A stretch of 31,497 bases of DNA from Nemertoderma westbladi (Eukaryota > Xenacoelomorpha > Nemertodermatida > Nemertodermatidae): contig JAUCBJ010008360.1 in the NCBI GenBank assembly GCA_032718475.1, positions 1 through 31,497 on the forward strand. Reading direction: 5' to 3'. Below are positions 9,822 to 20,086 of this stretch, piece by piece (positions within the stretch are counted from its first letter, which is position 1; each line of letters starts with the position of its first letter). Position numbers and translations under genes: made by a program. The notes under the pieces are model-generated. The model saw only the letters and a program-made list of their open reading frames with translations, searched no databases and was not told the DNA's origin.

Positions 9822-9853
9822 AGACAGACAGACAACCGACCGACGGACAGACT
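9822..9853. repeat. CAGA/CGAC short tandem units
   Basis: gacagacagacaaccgaccg and neighbours form imperfect 4-bp repeats, similar to the tail at 1030-1085. Confidence 0.6.
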
Positions 9854-9899
9854 AGATTCCATCAAATAATAAATACTACCAAGGGACATTTTCATATTA

Positions 9900-9926
9900 C
9901 CCCCCCCCCCCCCCCCCCCCCCCCCC
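9900..9926. repeat. Poly(C) tract, 27 bases
   Basis: Uninterrupted run of 27 C, the longest homopolymer in the window (poly(G) on the minus strand). Confidence 0.9.
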
Positions 9927-10160
9927 TTTTTGATATATGCTGTGCACCTGACTCATTTCTGCCGCATCAAAGGTGTAAGTAAGAATCACACATAACATGT
10001 AGGCCTGTTTGATGACCTGTTTAAAGTGATTTTAAAAACATTCCTCAAGGTGGGGCACTGGAGACACCTGAAAATATTATTCTACGATAAATTCTGAGTC
10101 GAATGAAACCAAATTTAGCCATTGTATACTTCCCGGTGAAATTCGCCCAGAATAATAGCA

Positions 10161-10504
10161 CAAAAGGAAAATGTCATTATAGAGAAAGAGTAAGAGGGGC
10201 GAAATTACTTAATAATTCATTCATATTTCAATACCACTTTGTTTACATAATTTGAACTGCTTACATTTTGCGTTCATTCCTAAAGACAAATAAGGCAATT
10301 AATTCAAGTATTATAATCCACCCCCCCCTTATTTAATTAATATCATCCATCACCTGGCAGCAATACTCGAGTTGAATATTTATTTACTTCCCTCCTATGT
10401 CACTCTAACATACTTGAGGCCCGCTTAGGTCCGCTGTTAGAGATAGGATATGCAACTTAAGACTGCCTGTTCAATAGAAGTGGATTAGGTGTGAGGGTGA
10501 ATGT
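10161..10504. other. No gene seen
   Basis: AT-rich; contains an 8-C run at 10321-10328. Confidence 0.4.
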
Positions 10505-10507
10505 CAG

Positions 10508-10660
10508 GGGCAAGTGGCTGAACTGGTTAGCGCTACTGATAAGGACTGATAGACCGAAAAGTACATATAGCGCTGGTTCAACCCCGGGTGACGTGCTTCC
10601 CTATTTTTTCAATTTCTGAAGAAAACTTTCATATTACATAATTCATTATTAGCGTTTTGG
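10508..10660 (+). mobile_element. tRNA-derived SINE-like module 1
   Basis: A box-like TGGCTGAACTGGTTAGCGC at 10515 and a B box GGTTCAACCCC at 10575 are 60 nt apart. A D-arm (GCT...AGC) can pair, but the acceptor stem does not close, so it is not an intact tRNA gene. The body after the B box (cgtgcttccctattttttc, aatttctgaa) recurs at 18010-18075, as expected for a dispersed SINE family. Confidence 0.45.
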
Positions 10661-10742
10661 TTAAATGAGTGCTTTCATATTATAACTTTCGTTGGTCACA
10701 GCGGACATACAAGGTATCAGGTAGTATTTCCCGGTTTACCAT

Positions 10743-10830
10743 TTGCCCGAGTCGCTAGCGGAATGGTTTTAGCGGCAGACTTCCAACCCGGACGTCACCA
10801 GTTCGATCCCACCTGGACGGCAATGCTGTT
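10743..10830 (+). mobile_element. tRNA-derived SINE-like module 2 or decayed tRNA
   Basis: TAGCGGAATGG at 10756 (A box) and AGTTCGATCCC at 10800 (B box) are 44 nt apart, the spacing of a real tRNA gene. A cttccaa segment sits where an anticodon loop would be, and TTGCC/GGCAA (10743-10747 and 10819-10823) can pair as the outer stem. The T-stem and anticodon stem do not close. A pseudo-tRNA or SINE head is more likely than a functional tRNA. Confidence 0.4.
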
Positions 10831-11761
10831 CCCCACGAAAGTTATATATTTTATTTCATAAACATTAAACGTCTCCATTGTTAAATGGGAATATAATTTA
10901 TTAGGTAGCATAAATTCTCGCAGCTTTGATTGTTTTTAAAAAAATATTTTCTATTTCTTGGTATCCAGTTTATTAGAAAGGTGTTCGCCCGACATGTTGT
11001 TTTGGACTTCATTTAAGATTGTGGGATAATATTGTTACCTCGCAGACAAAGAATAATTTTATAAGGTGACGTTTGATCTACAGTGACTAACAAACAGTGG
11101 GTAGCCGCGTAAAAACCCTCTAGGGTGGCGTTCCGTGAATGTCAACATGCATCAAAGTGCATTAACGTGGAATAGCATTGTACTAAAATATTGTCCTAAT
11201 GTATTTAAATCTATTACCTCCTAACTAAGACTGAATAATGGTCGTTTATAATTGATGCTAAGGTAATATAATTAGGCAGCGATAATGCTGAAAAATCTCA
11301 CATAAAATATACAAACAGAAAAACGAAGATTCGGAAATTATAATATTTAAAATTTGAAAGGATCTAAAACCAAGATAAAACTGCCAGTAAAGGTAATAAA
11401 TATTATAGCCACCATAACTGATTCCGTAAATAGTTTGGCACAGAGTGCCGTAAATTTATGGTTCGCTACTATTATAGAAGGGTTTTCTTCCATGATGCAC
11501 ACGAACTTAAACCTAATTGGATCTTTCCAAATTATTATTTGTACCACATGGTAATCCCAAGTATCCACCATCATCATGCTTCAAGGCATACCAAGACAAT
11601 CGACTGCGTTTATGCCTTAATTGCACGAGGGTGATCTTTTCGTTCGGTTTGGCCGGCGGCACAAATTACTGAATTTATATAAATGATGGTGATTGCGTGC
11701 TTCGCGTGATGTTAAGAGAAGTCGTATTCATTCAGTAAGTAAATTTAACTACGAATTACAA
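10831..11761. other. No gene seen
   Basis: Opposed short open frames overlap at 11347-11577 but neither has recognisable motifs. The minus one has a hydrophobic stretch that could equally come from AT-rich codons. Confidence 0.4.
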
Positions 11762-11847
11762 TGTACCGGTAGGGACATACTGCTGGACTACAGAGGGGTT
11801 GTACTGTACCGGTAGGGACATACTACTGGACTACAGAAAGGTTGTAC
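11762..11847. repeat. Tandem duplication, two 43-bp units
   Basis: Units starting tgtaccggtagggacatact at 11762 and 11805 differ at a few positions near their centre and 3' part. A third partial start (tgtaca) follows. Confidence 0.9.
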
Positions 11848-12396
11848 TGTACATACAGGCTTCAAAGCCCACATCTTTACCAATATAAAGAATGAAGGTG
11901 CGAAAATTGTCGCATCTTCTTCCTATAATAATCAATACTAATTTGCACACCTGCCACGCGCTCATCAACCACACTACATATCAGATAACCATGCCGTACT
12001 GCTACAAACTTATATCACTGTCAATAGATATAGAATACTAATACGTAATATGCTAACAGATTTTTTTCCTCAAGATTACTTTCTAAACCGATTAATAACT
12101 ACGTTTCAACAATAAAGATTGGTCAATGGTCACTATTTCTACAAATTTCGTAGATGGAAGTAAAACAGAGGCATAATTTTTTATGAAAGTTTATGAGGTT
12201 TTACCTTTAAGGATATTTGATGTACTTACTATACAATACAACCACTTTTCCTTAGATGGACCATCCTGAACGGTGTGCTAATACTTATCCGTAGGCCTAC
12301 TTGCGTTTCTTTTCCAAAATATAATTAATAATATAATATATTTATGTGATGGTTGGTAACAGGAATGTCAATATTTGCGTAACAGCAAGAAAGAGA
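11848..12396. other. No gene seen
   Basis: AT-rich sequence without supportable features. Confidence 0.4.
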
Positions 12397-12470
12397 GGGG
12401 GGTGGGGGGGGGGGGGGGGTGGGGGGTGTCGGGTGTGTAACAGAAATGGGAGGGGGGGGGGGGGGGGGGG
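12397..12470. repeat. Cluster of poly(G) tracts (6, 16, 6, 19 bases)
   Basis: G runs at 12397-12402, 12404-12419, 12421-12426 and 12452-12470 are separated by single T or short spacers. At least four G-runs lie within 75 bases, so the plus strand is a strong G-quadruplex candidate. Open frames across it are Gly or Pro runs without meaning. Confidence 0.9.
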
Positions 12471-13374
12471 CAGTAAGTACGGTTACGTACGGTACCACTC
12501 TGGTGCGATGAGTTTGACAATTTTCGATAATGCGAAAAGTTTGAAAACGCACAAAAATTTACGATTCATCCACACGTAAATGAGCTGGCCACATATATAA
12601 GTTTCATGCAATAACGAGTAATCGAATTGAGGAAGGTCCAGCCACAATAATTGAAGTAAGACATATTCCGGGTCCGGGCATTGTTCTGGTTGGACACAAT
12701 ACCGGATTAAGCACACTGCATCGGGATCCAACGCAGTTAGCCTGTTCCAAAGTTGTACAGTACAACGATAATTAAACTAGAGAGAAAAGGCAATTAATTG
12801 ATCCTATTATATTTTCGGTGTCCGCTCGTTGGTTGTTTCGAGTGGTTATTGCAAACGATTATTACAAGGAAGAAAGAGAAACTGCAGAACAACCGACTAA
12901 ACGGATAACCATATTAATAATAATGCCGTAATTAAAACCAGGAAATCGATGGGAATTACCGCCTATTTAATGCAAATCGGCTTTAACTGCCCAACACGGA
13001 CATCACGCCAAGGTCTGTACGTACATAAATGAACAGCTTCCAATGGCTGTTTAGGAGACAAGAACAATAAACTATAATTATGAATATGAATATAAAAAGC
13101 CTTAAATTGGAAACAACACAGAAAGGCCAAAAATGCCGTCCAGTTTGTATATTTAATACAATTGTTGATTCTGTCTTCCTATTGTATATATTGGTTGCCT
13201 TTGCTACAGTCTCACTAAGTGCCTTCAGCTTCCAATTATTTTAAAGTTAGTAAATATCCCACGCCAAACTGTCAGACAACACATGGGTATGATACTACAC
13301 GCAACCCGCGCAGCCCGTTCAGCAAACTCTTCAAATGTATTCAGTTTCCGTTATCCGCTAGAAAAGTAATTGGT
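12471..13374. other. No gene seen
   Basis: No supportable coding or RNA feature. Confidence 0.4.
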
Positions 13375-13475
13375 GATCAGGTAGAAAATTATTATGTGAT
13401 CAGCTAGAAAAGTATTCTGATATCAGCTAGAAAAGTATTCTGTGATCAGCTAGAAAGAAATGTATTCGAATTCGG
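13375..13475. repeat. Degenerate tandem repeat with TGATCAGCTAGAAAAGTATTC units
   Basis: Four to five units of about 23-26 bp share gatcagctagaaaagtattc. Each holds the palindrome TGATCA or its variant GATATC. Confidence 0.8.
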
Positions 13476-15027
13476 TGATCAGTCGTCCGTTGTCAGATAT
13501 TTAATTACCGTAATTTTTTTTATGTTGTTAGACTAATTCTATTCATATTTTTGACTCGGTTTTTAAATTAATTTACTTTACTAAATTAATTAATTTAACA
13601 TTAATTAACTAATAAAATATAATTTTATACTTTTAGCAATGGCATTTTAATTACAGGTTTACAGAAAAATTAATTATTTTTTAAATATAAATAATGCACA
13701 GGAAAAGGTATACACAAATGAACAACAAATTAACTACAAGTTTATATATATGGCGATCAGGGTAATTATAAATTTTATTTTTTTTTAATGGAAGTATGAG
13801 CCAATCACGGCATCACTAGGACACCTGCTACTAGCCCAAAATATATTTTCTCCAAGTGGCCACCTACAGTACAGATGCAATCATTCATTGTTAAATCCTA
13901 ACCTTTGTACTGGAATCGTGGAAGGCGGTGTAGGAAAGCCTAACCAGTGTATGTAGTAATGGAGGGCGAGGGATGAAGCGCACCACTGCCGTAAACCGGT
14001 ATAATATTCTGAGCCAACAGATTATATTGATAATCAATATCCACTATCTATAATAGCGAAGCGCACCTCTTTATAAACAGTTGGGTTCCCATTAATGTTA
14101 TCTCTGAAGAGGGTCGCTCCTCAAGGCCAATTTCAATAATCCAAGTTTGCCAAGCTCTTTATCCCAAACTAACACGGGAAGGAGGTATAGTATGCCACCC
14201 TATTAAAAAAATAAATTAAAGAATTTTCATAAATATAATGGATTCTTAATTAAATTGAAATATGATATTATGATATAATATGATTTGATAACTACTTTTG
14301 TGGATCTTAAACTTGATGGTTTCTTGTGTCGCTAATCTGTTATATTTTTATTTACGAGCGTATTGCAACTCAATTACAAAACGAAACAAATAAATGGAAC
14401 AGCAGATCTTGGAAGTTTTAATTGATTGGCCTGATCGCAAACATTATATCGGAATCAGTGACAATGACAATGAGCATTATCTTCAGTGAGGGCCTATTTT
14501 CCACTGCCTAGGATATCTTGTGTTTTATTTCCCTAAACATTCACACCCCCGCACTTCATTAAAGCAGGCGGATTTCACCCATACTCCTACACCTTCTCTA
14601 CCAACCCCAAATCCTCTCTAATCCTTTTTCCAAGGGCGAATAATGCTATAATCACAGCCAATTCTTCAAAATAAAACAAAGACAATTCAATTTATGTTAG
14701 AGGGAGGTGAGCTAGTATTGGAAATGGAACATACAATATACGTACAAAGATTCGCTATTTGGCATGTACTTTTATGTCATTTTTTGGCATGTAACTTTGT
14801 AAGAAAACATTTTTTTAAGACAAAACATTTACATTAACATCTTTTAATATGTGTAATGGCATACAGGATAACAACTTACACGTATCTAAAGACTCATGGG
14901 TTGCAGACGGACTATAGAAAAAGAAATGGAGCCGATCTTGAAATATCATTGATTCTAGAATGGATTGAATGAAATCAGAGCTTTTATTACCATCATATGG
15001 TATGCAGATTGCAGCATATAAATATAC
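13476..15027. other. Long AT-rich stretch, no gene seen
   Basis: Contains AT-rich runs around 13500-13800 and no convincing frame. The minus open frame 14815-15099 runs across the transposon end at 15028, which argues against it being a gene. Confidence 0.45.
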
Positions 15028-15320
15028 GGGGTGTCCGTCAGAATATGTTACGGGTTCATTCTTTATTAACTCTCCTGGACTTTGACAAATATTGTTCATT
15101 TTGGTTCCAATTGAAAGCCAGAATATAAACTTAGACTTTGGTATAAAACATGATGTGGTTCTTAAATGCCATCATTTCCATAGCAACTCTTTAAAATGAA
15201 AAGGTTCTAAAAAAAGGTTAAAACTAAAAAAATGTTCAAACATTAGTTTGAATTAGTTACTGTTGCTAGGTAACAAGTTATATTCCAAACAGGCTTATTT
15301 TACGGTGTTTGTTATGTGTT
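15028..15320 (+). mobile_element. Mariner-type element 5' end, related to 5413
   Basis: The end TA|cggggtgtccgtcagaa resembles Tc1/mariner termini and is preceded by TA. The following sequence aligns with 5413-5560: both share gaaagccag about 85-95 bp in, followed by cttagactttggtata or gttagactttggtata. No transposase motif follows. The short open frame at 15426-15617 (Lys/Arg-rich) is unplaced. The element seems cut off before the LINE copy at 15689. Confidence 0.5.
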
Positions 15321-15688
15321 TGTTATTGTTTTTACGGTGGTAGTTTACGTGTTTGTGGTTACTTTAGTCTTGTTTGAATTTCTATTTTCGTTTTATTATT
15401 TTCGTGGTTTTTTGTTATAATTTTAATGGTGGGGTGGTGTAACAATGTTTACAGGTTGAATTTAAGTAATTATTGCAGTGTCAAAAGACGCGATGATCAC
15501 GCGATTAATGATCACCTTTTCAATGAAATCGAAAAAAGTAAAAAACGCACCGCACTAGCGCGCAAGACTCTCCGCTTTCAATTGATATACGCCACGTGTA
15601 AAATGATTCAGATTTAATGTGTATTGAAATGGATCTTCTTATTCGCTTGTTTCTAGCTCAACAATTTTTTCGCGCACCAACCCTATTT
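15321..15688. other. T/G-rich then unassigned sequence
   Basis: 15300-15420 is T- and G-rich. The 63-codon frame at 15426 has no recognisable motif. It may be the interior of the mariner-type element. Confidence 0.3.
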
Positions 15689-16217
15689 ATTCTATATAGA
15701 ATCATTTTGTTGTATATTTTTGCAGCTACCACAAGCAGACAGATCCCACGATAGTTTGTTGGTATACCGAGGTCTCCTTTCTTGGGGAGTAGCTTTAGTT
15801 GACCTTTAGTCCAAATTGGTGGAGGCTTTTCCCCATTTAACATCCGGTTGCAAACATCCAATAATGGTCTGTTAAGCACTCCTGTTTTCAATACCTCTGC
15901 AGGGATTACATCTAATCCATTTGCTTTATGATTGGACATGCTGTTAATACTTCTTTGGAGTTCGACGGGTCTAAAGTCCCCTGTTTCTATAGGTAGTGTC
16001 TTGTCATATATTTTCCTTATAGGGCTGACCTCAATGGTTGGTGGCTGCCCAAGCAAGTTGCTGAAGTGATCTCTCCCTTTCCCAACACGTTCTTCAAGAC
16101 TATCAACTTAGAGGCGCCCCTTTGCACAACTGTTCCGACCAGATACCTCATTTACAGTTTGCCAGGTAAGTCTTGATCGTTGCTGTATGTGAGCTGTTGT
16201 AATTTCTTCAAAGCTGG
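15689..16217 (-). pseudogene. Non-LTR retrotransposon RT fragment, minus strand
   Basis: The minus strand encodes HKANGLDVIPAEVLKTG, QLKLLPKKGD and TNYRGICLLVVAAKIYNKMI, the N-terminal RT blocks before motif A. It is closely related to 21180-21700 on the plus strand, including the connector upstream (ITTAHIQQ-type). The similarity stops on the 3' side (15689) before motif A, so it is truncated at the 3' side, unlike the usual 5' truncation of LINEs. Frame breaks upstream of 16056 confirm decay. It lies immediately 3' of the copy at 16299-17595 in the same orientation. Confidence 0.8.
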
Positions 16218-16298
16218 GAGTTATAACCAGTCATATTACTGGTGGCAATACCCAATACCTTTGCTTCGAAGAAATTGACAAGACTCTCGGCACCCGGT

Positions 16299-17595
16299 TT
16301 AACGCTTAAGGAATATACAGGAACAACAAAGCAGCAACCCCCCCCCCCCCCCCCTCACACCTGCTCGCCCACCCCAGACAACCACCCCATAGACTACATG
16401 CACATGGTGCACATGCTCAAGCATACCATCCTTTGAGCTTATGCTCATCCGATCAGAGACTTGCTGAGGACTTTCAAAGTTAACTGTCAGAATTTTGGTC
16501 TTTCTGGAGTTAATAAAAAGACCAACACTAGAAGCAGCATGTTCTAATGAGCTGAGGAGCCGTTGGGCTCCCTCTACTGATTCTGAGAGTACTCCTAAGT
16601 CATCAGCAAAGTCTAGATCAGTTAGGTACTTGGCAGGATTTCCTCGACTTCTGGAGCCAGTAGGTGGAGTTATCATCACCCCATCATCATTATAATTATC
16701 TAAGGACATGCGTAGAACATAGTCAACCACAATAATGAACAAGAATGGTGCAAGTGTGTCTCCTTGGAGGACGCCCCATAACACTTCAAATGGTTCTGTG
16801 TCACCGTCAACAGTAGACACAAATGTTGTCGAACCATCGTATACTGATCTGATTGCTGCAATAATTTCATCAGGAATCCCATATAATGAAAGTATGCTGA
16901 ACATACGTGAGCGAGAGACTGAATCAAAGGCATTGAAGAAGTCAACAAAGATAACAGCCAGATGCCTGTCTTTCTTTTTTGATAACTCTTCAATTATCCT
17001 TCTAAGTGCCAAAATGGGCTCCATGGTCCCACGACCTTTACGGAACCCATTCTGATTTCCACGGAGCAGTCTCTCAATGGGATCCCTGATGCGATTTAAT
17101 AGAATCCTATTGTATAGCTTTGCAGCAATCGAGATCAATGAGATTCCCCGAAAAGAACCATAGAGTGTTAGGTTGCCCTTCTTGGGAACTGGCACCAACT
17201 TATTTGTTTTCATTTCTTGTGGGACTCTTGTTGTTCGGTACATGTCTACTATGATGGAATAGATGAGCTTTAAACACTCAGGTATTTTAAAGACCTCAGG
17301 GGGAACACCATCTACTCCACTGGCACGATTAGTCTTAATGCTCTTTGCAGCAGCCTTCACTTCTGCAAAGGAGATATCGCCAATGGGAATATCTGGGAGT
17401 ACAGACTCAGACACTTTTACTTCTATAAAGTTATCAGGCAATACCCTGTCATTATTGAGGAGCTTTTCAAAGTGGGCTTTCCAACCATTGAGACGATCGG
17501 CTGGTGATTCAGCCTTAACCTTGGTGGTTGGTTGGCTTTTCCGCCCAGTAAGCAGATTGATCGAATCTTCGAATGTTCGAAGCCCCTAATAGCTG
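16299..17595 (-). pseudogene. Non-LTR retrotransposon reverse transcriptase, open core, minus strand
   Basis: A frame of 380 or more codons is open on the minus strand from about 17595 to 16299. In order it carries SGVDGVPPEVFK, LVPVPKKGNL with FRGISLISIAAKLYNRILL, NQNGFRKGRGT, FVDFFNAFDSVSR (motif A Asp), LQGDTLAPFLF (motif B), FADDLGVLS (motif C, FADD) and GLFINSRKTKIL (motif D). All catalytic Asp residues are present. Upstream codons (17450-17590, TGRKSQPTTKVKAESPADR) extend the linker before the RT. The frame loses homology near 16430 where a poly(C) tract begins, so the C-terminal domain is missing; no endonuclease is recognisable upstream. It belongs to the Jockey/RTE-like broad group; the exact clade is not resolved. 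It is a different family from 15689-16217. Confidence 0.85.
16338..16354. repeat. Poly(C) tract, 17 bases
   Basis: Uninterrupted C run (poly(G) on the coding strand of the retrotransposon) at the point where RT homology is lost. Confidence 0.9.
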
Positions 17596-17800
17596 TCTAT
17601 GATATATCTGCAATTGGACTATTGTTCATTTTTTTGGTATGTTCATACAATGAAAGCATCTCGAATAGCTGCATCTCGATTCTCAGTAACTTATACTGCC
17701 TGGTGGTTGCTTAAAATCTTCAAACTCAGCAAGAACTGATCCAGAGATTCGCTCAGTTTTTGACAACGACTGATGTTGTTGGTGGCGTGCATACACTTCA
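17596..17800 (-). pseudogene. Degenerate 5' continuation of the retrotransposon
   Basis: Minus-strand pieces such as NEVYARHQQHQSLSKTERIS occur in different frames and may be the linker between endonuclease and RT. Stops and shifts prevent a firm reading. Confidence 0.3.
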
Positions 17801-17851
17801 TTTTGTAAGCTTAATAATAGAGATTATGTAATATTTTTATCGCTCAATCAT

Positions 17852-18015
17852 AGCTGTTATGTTTTTCAAAATATTAAAGACTTTCGGCGACATGTAAACC
17901 ATAAGAGTTTCTAACTTCTGGCGACGATCCTCCGGGATACTATCGAAGAAGTTTTGGAGAGTTCTCTTCCAGTACCTATACTCTTTATATGCGCCAGGTA
18001 TGTAATGTGGTATCG
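17852..18015 (-). pseudogene. Short coding-like segment, possibly gag-like
   Basis: The minus strand reads about 55 codons with a natural protein composition: AYKEYRYWKRTLQNFFDSI, then EDRRQKLETLMVYMSPKVF and NILKNITAMIER before a TAA. The W...L.NF....P...R.....L..Y.....F.IL pattern recalls retroelement Gag helices, but this is pattern impression only. No start Met is in place. It is adjacent to a SINE-like body and could be a fragment of an LTR-type or other element, or a host exon. Confidence 0.35.
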
Positions 18016-18090
18016 TGCTTCCTCATTTTTTCCATTTCTGAACAAAAAGCCATTATATTACAGCATTAATTACAGTTCATTAACAGCTCA
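18003..18090 (+). mobile_element. SINE body fragment, second copy
   Basis: cgtgcttcctcattttttcc then atttctgaa and ttatattaca match the body of module 1 at 10590-10650. The tRNA-like head is missing (5' truncated). Confidence 0.5.
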
Positions 18091-18317
18091 AATCCAATTT
18101 GTTTAAAAGTTATCCATAATGCAGAAAGCATTAAATTATTTTTTATTAAATTGTAGTAAAACTGAATAGACAGACCTTAACTAAGGCTTTAGAAGAAGAA
18201 CAAGAAGAACTGCACAACATACAGACTGGCATAAGGGTAAATGAAGAACTGAATTAACACAATAACATACACAACACATACCATTACAGAATGGTAAAGA
18301 AGCAAGAGTTTACATCA

Positions 18318-18452
18318 CGAAATTAATAAGCATATTAATTTAATAAAACACACCGTGTTTTGAATATTTAATTCGTCATCAGGTGTAGTGATGACGAATT
18401 AAATATTCGAAACGCGTTTTGTTTTATTTAATTAATATGCTTATTAATTTCG
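18318..18452. repeat. Near-perfect 64-bp inverted repeat
   Basis: Arms 18318-18381 and 18389-18452 pair with about five mismatches over 64 bp around a 7-nt loop. The arms start cgaaattaataagcatatta and end aattcgtcatca. High arm similarity suggests a recently formed or maintained palindrome (MITE or hairpin RNA source). Confidence 0.9.
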
Positions 18453-19479
18453 TAACATATCATTACACATATGAACTAGTAACAAAATTACTATAATTAA
18501 CACGTTATTTATTAACAAATTCCTTATTAATGAATTAACTGTATTACCTCGGAGGTATGACATTGTGTCATAGGTGTCATGTATGTATAGGTAGCCGCTT
18601 CTTTCACAGCACTGTACAGTTTGGTAGTGGTGTCTGTAAATTGATATTTGTTGCTACCCTCCTTTGTAGTACATATAAATGAGTTTTTGTTGCTTCCTTG
18701 GTATATAATATCTTTATGTAGACAGTCATTTTGGACTAAACCTCGCCCCGTAGTACTTTCAGCATTTCAACTTCATATCGCTTTCTACACACAAGTTTTT
18801 TGTATATAAATAGTTATGTAACCATTATCTCTGATGACAGTCTGTATCTAACTGGCACTATTTTCAGCAAATTGTTTCTTACTTCTATAAAAATTATTAT
18901 CATATAGACCTAATCATAAATGTGCAATCTAAAATGATAATTGAAACACAGTGGCAGCTAGACACAAACAGCTGCAGAATTAATCCTATTATACAGAAGT
19001 AATTGTCGCCTTTTGGCGCTGATATTGATTGTCTAAGTGATTATTTCCTGTATAAAATAAGAAGTTTATGTAGGATTGACGAACGACTTTCAAGTTTTGT
19101 AAGAAAGATTTAAGTGATGAACCAATATTTAACTTCACCTAAACTCCACACCCTGGCGAACGTTCACTTTTCGGTTGAAATTTTATTTAATTTTATATTA
19201 TGAAGAATTGATATTTTATTTAAATTTATCTTTATTTAGTGTTTTTTTGCGCTAATTTATATTTTATTACCTGTACATCTACACTGATTAGGTCATTGTT
19301 AAGGTTAGTTACAGACCTTCTGTAACTGTAAACTGCACGCGTTTTAGTGAAAACCTGGTATTCTCATTGTATATAATACATTGGTATAATTCACATTGGC
19401 CAAATTCCATGCGAGGCCATGCTCTGCCGTTTCACTTCACCCAGGCTAGGCCATACCGTATTACACAATCCAAATAAGG
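18453..19479. other. No gene seen
   Basis: AT-rich without supportable features. Confidence 0.4.
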
Positions 19480-19700
19480 TATGTGATTCAATTCAAATCC
19501 GCGGTGTTAATGCGGTGTTATGCCACGCCATGCTATGCAATGCCATACTACTCGCTGTGTTATAATGTGTTCCACTATGCCATCATGCGCTGTATGCATT
19601 CAACATGTGGCATGCTATGGCTGTCAAGAGATGCCATGATTTGCTTTGACATTCTCTACTGTAGTGCCTCGACCATGCGATACAATGATATGGCGTTCCG
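19480..19700. repeat. Low-complexity ATGC/TGCCATG-rich stretch
   Basis: Degenerate short units such as tgccatgctatgcaatgcca produce Met/Cys/Tyr-rich open frames on the plus strand. These are repeat-derived, not a gene. Confidence 0.6.
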
Positions 19701-20074
19701 CGTCTGGAAATATTATCAGATATATTTTGGTCCTCAATTCGATACCGGCCCGATCCCGATCCCACCGGACAGACATTTTATGACGTTAATGGCACTTGTG
19801 CTAAATCCATTATAGATTTCTCTGAACCCAGCTCCTCCTCTGAACAAACATTCAGTTCGTCACCACTAACTATCTTCTTCACCTCTTGCATTGACAACAG
19901 AACCAACTCATCATTCGGCGAAACATTAAAGAAGTGGTGCATCATGTACATTGTTGCTTTTACGCAGCATTTTCCTCATACAAAACTAGGTAGATGCGAT
20001 TGTATACCAGTTGCTAACTCGACTAGAAATAGAGAAAGTAATAGAAAAAGACTAGAAACTAAATAAAACTTTAC
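19701..20074. other. No gene seen
   Basis: No recognisable feature; upstream flank of the long retrotransposon, possibly including its 5' sequence. Confidence 0.35.
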
Positions 20075-20086
20075 AAACAGGGTGAC

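Larger units (their letters stand above)
9090..10160. mobile_element. Long inverted-repeat element with degenerate arms
   Basis: The left arm (about 9090-9206: ggaagaaaatacaat, cgtagaatactatt, ggtgcctccagtgcc, ttgagga, aaaatcacttt) matches the reverse complement of 10020-10130 (gtatacaatggc, cgtagaataatatt, ggtgtctccagtgcc, ttgagga, aaaatcacttt). Identity is about 75-80 percent by eye, so the element is old. The interior carries a copy of a dispersed repeat, a 21-G and a 27-C tract, and ACAG-type units, but no transposase. Exact ends and target duplication are unresolved. Confidence 0.55.

Noticed and set aside
10743-10830. Functional tRNA gene
   Set aside because: A and B boxes are well placed, but T-stem, anticodon stem and acceptor stem do not close properly.
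11347-11577. Hydrophobic 76-codon minus-strand frame
   Set aside because: No motif, overlapped by an equally long opposite frame; composition fits AT-rich non-coding DNA.
12325-12579. Opposed Gly-rich and Pro-rich open frames
   Set aside because: They are translations of the poly(G) tracts and carry no domain features.
14815-15099. 94-codon minus-strand frame as a gene
   Set aside because: It spans the mariner-type terminus at 15028 and has no recognisable motif.
16495-17589. Plus-strand frames of 60-108 codons
   Set aside because: Antisense shadows of the minus-strand reverse transcriptase.
19483-19815. 110-codon Cys/Met/Tyr-rich frame
   Set aside because: Arises from a degenerate ATGC-type low-complexity repeat.
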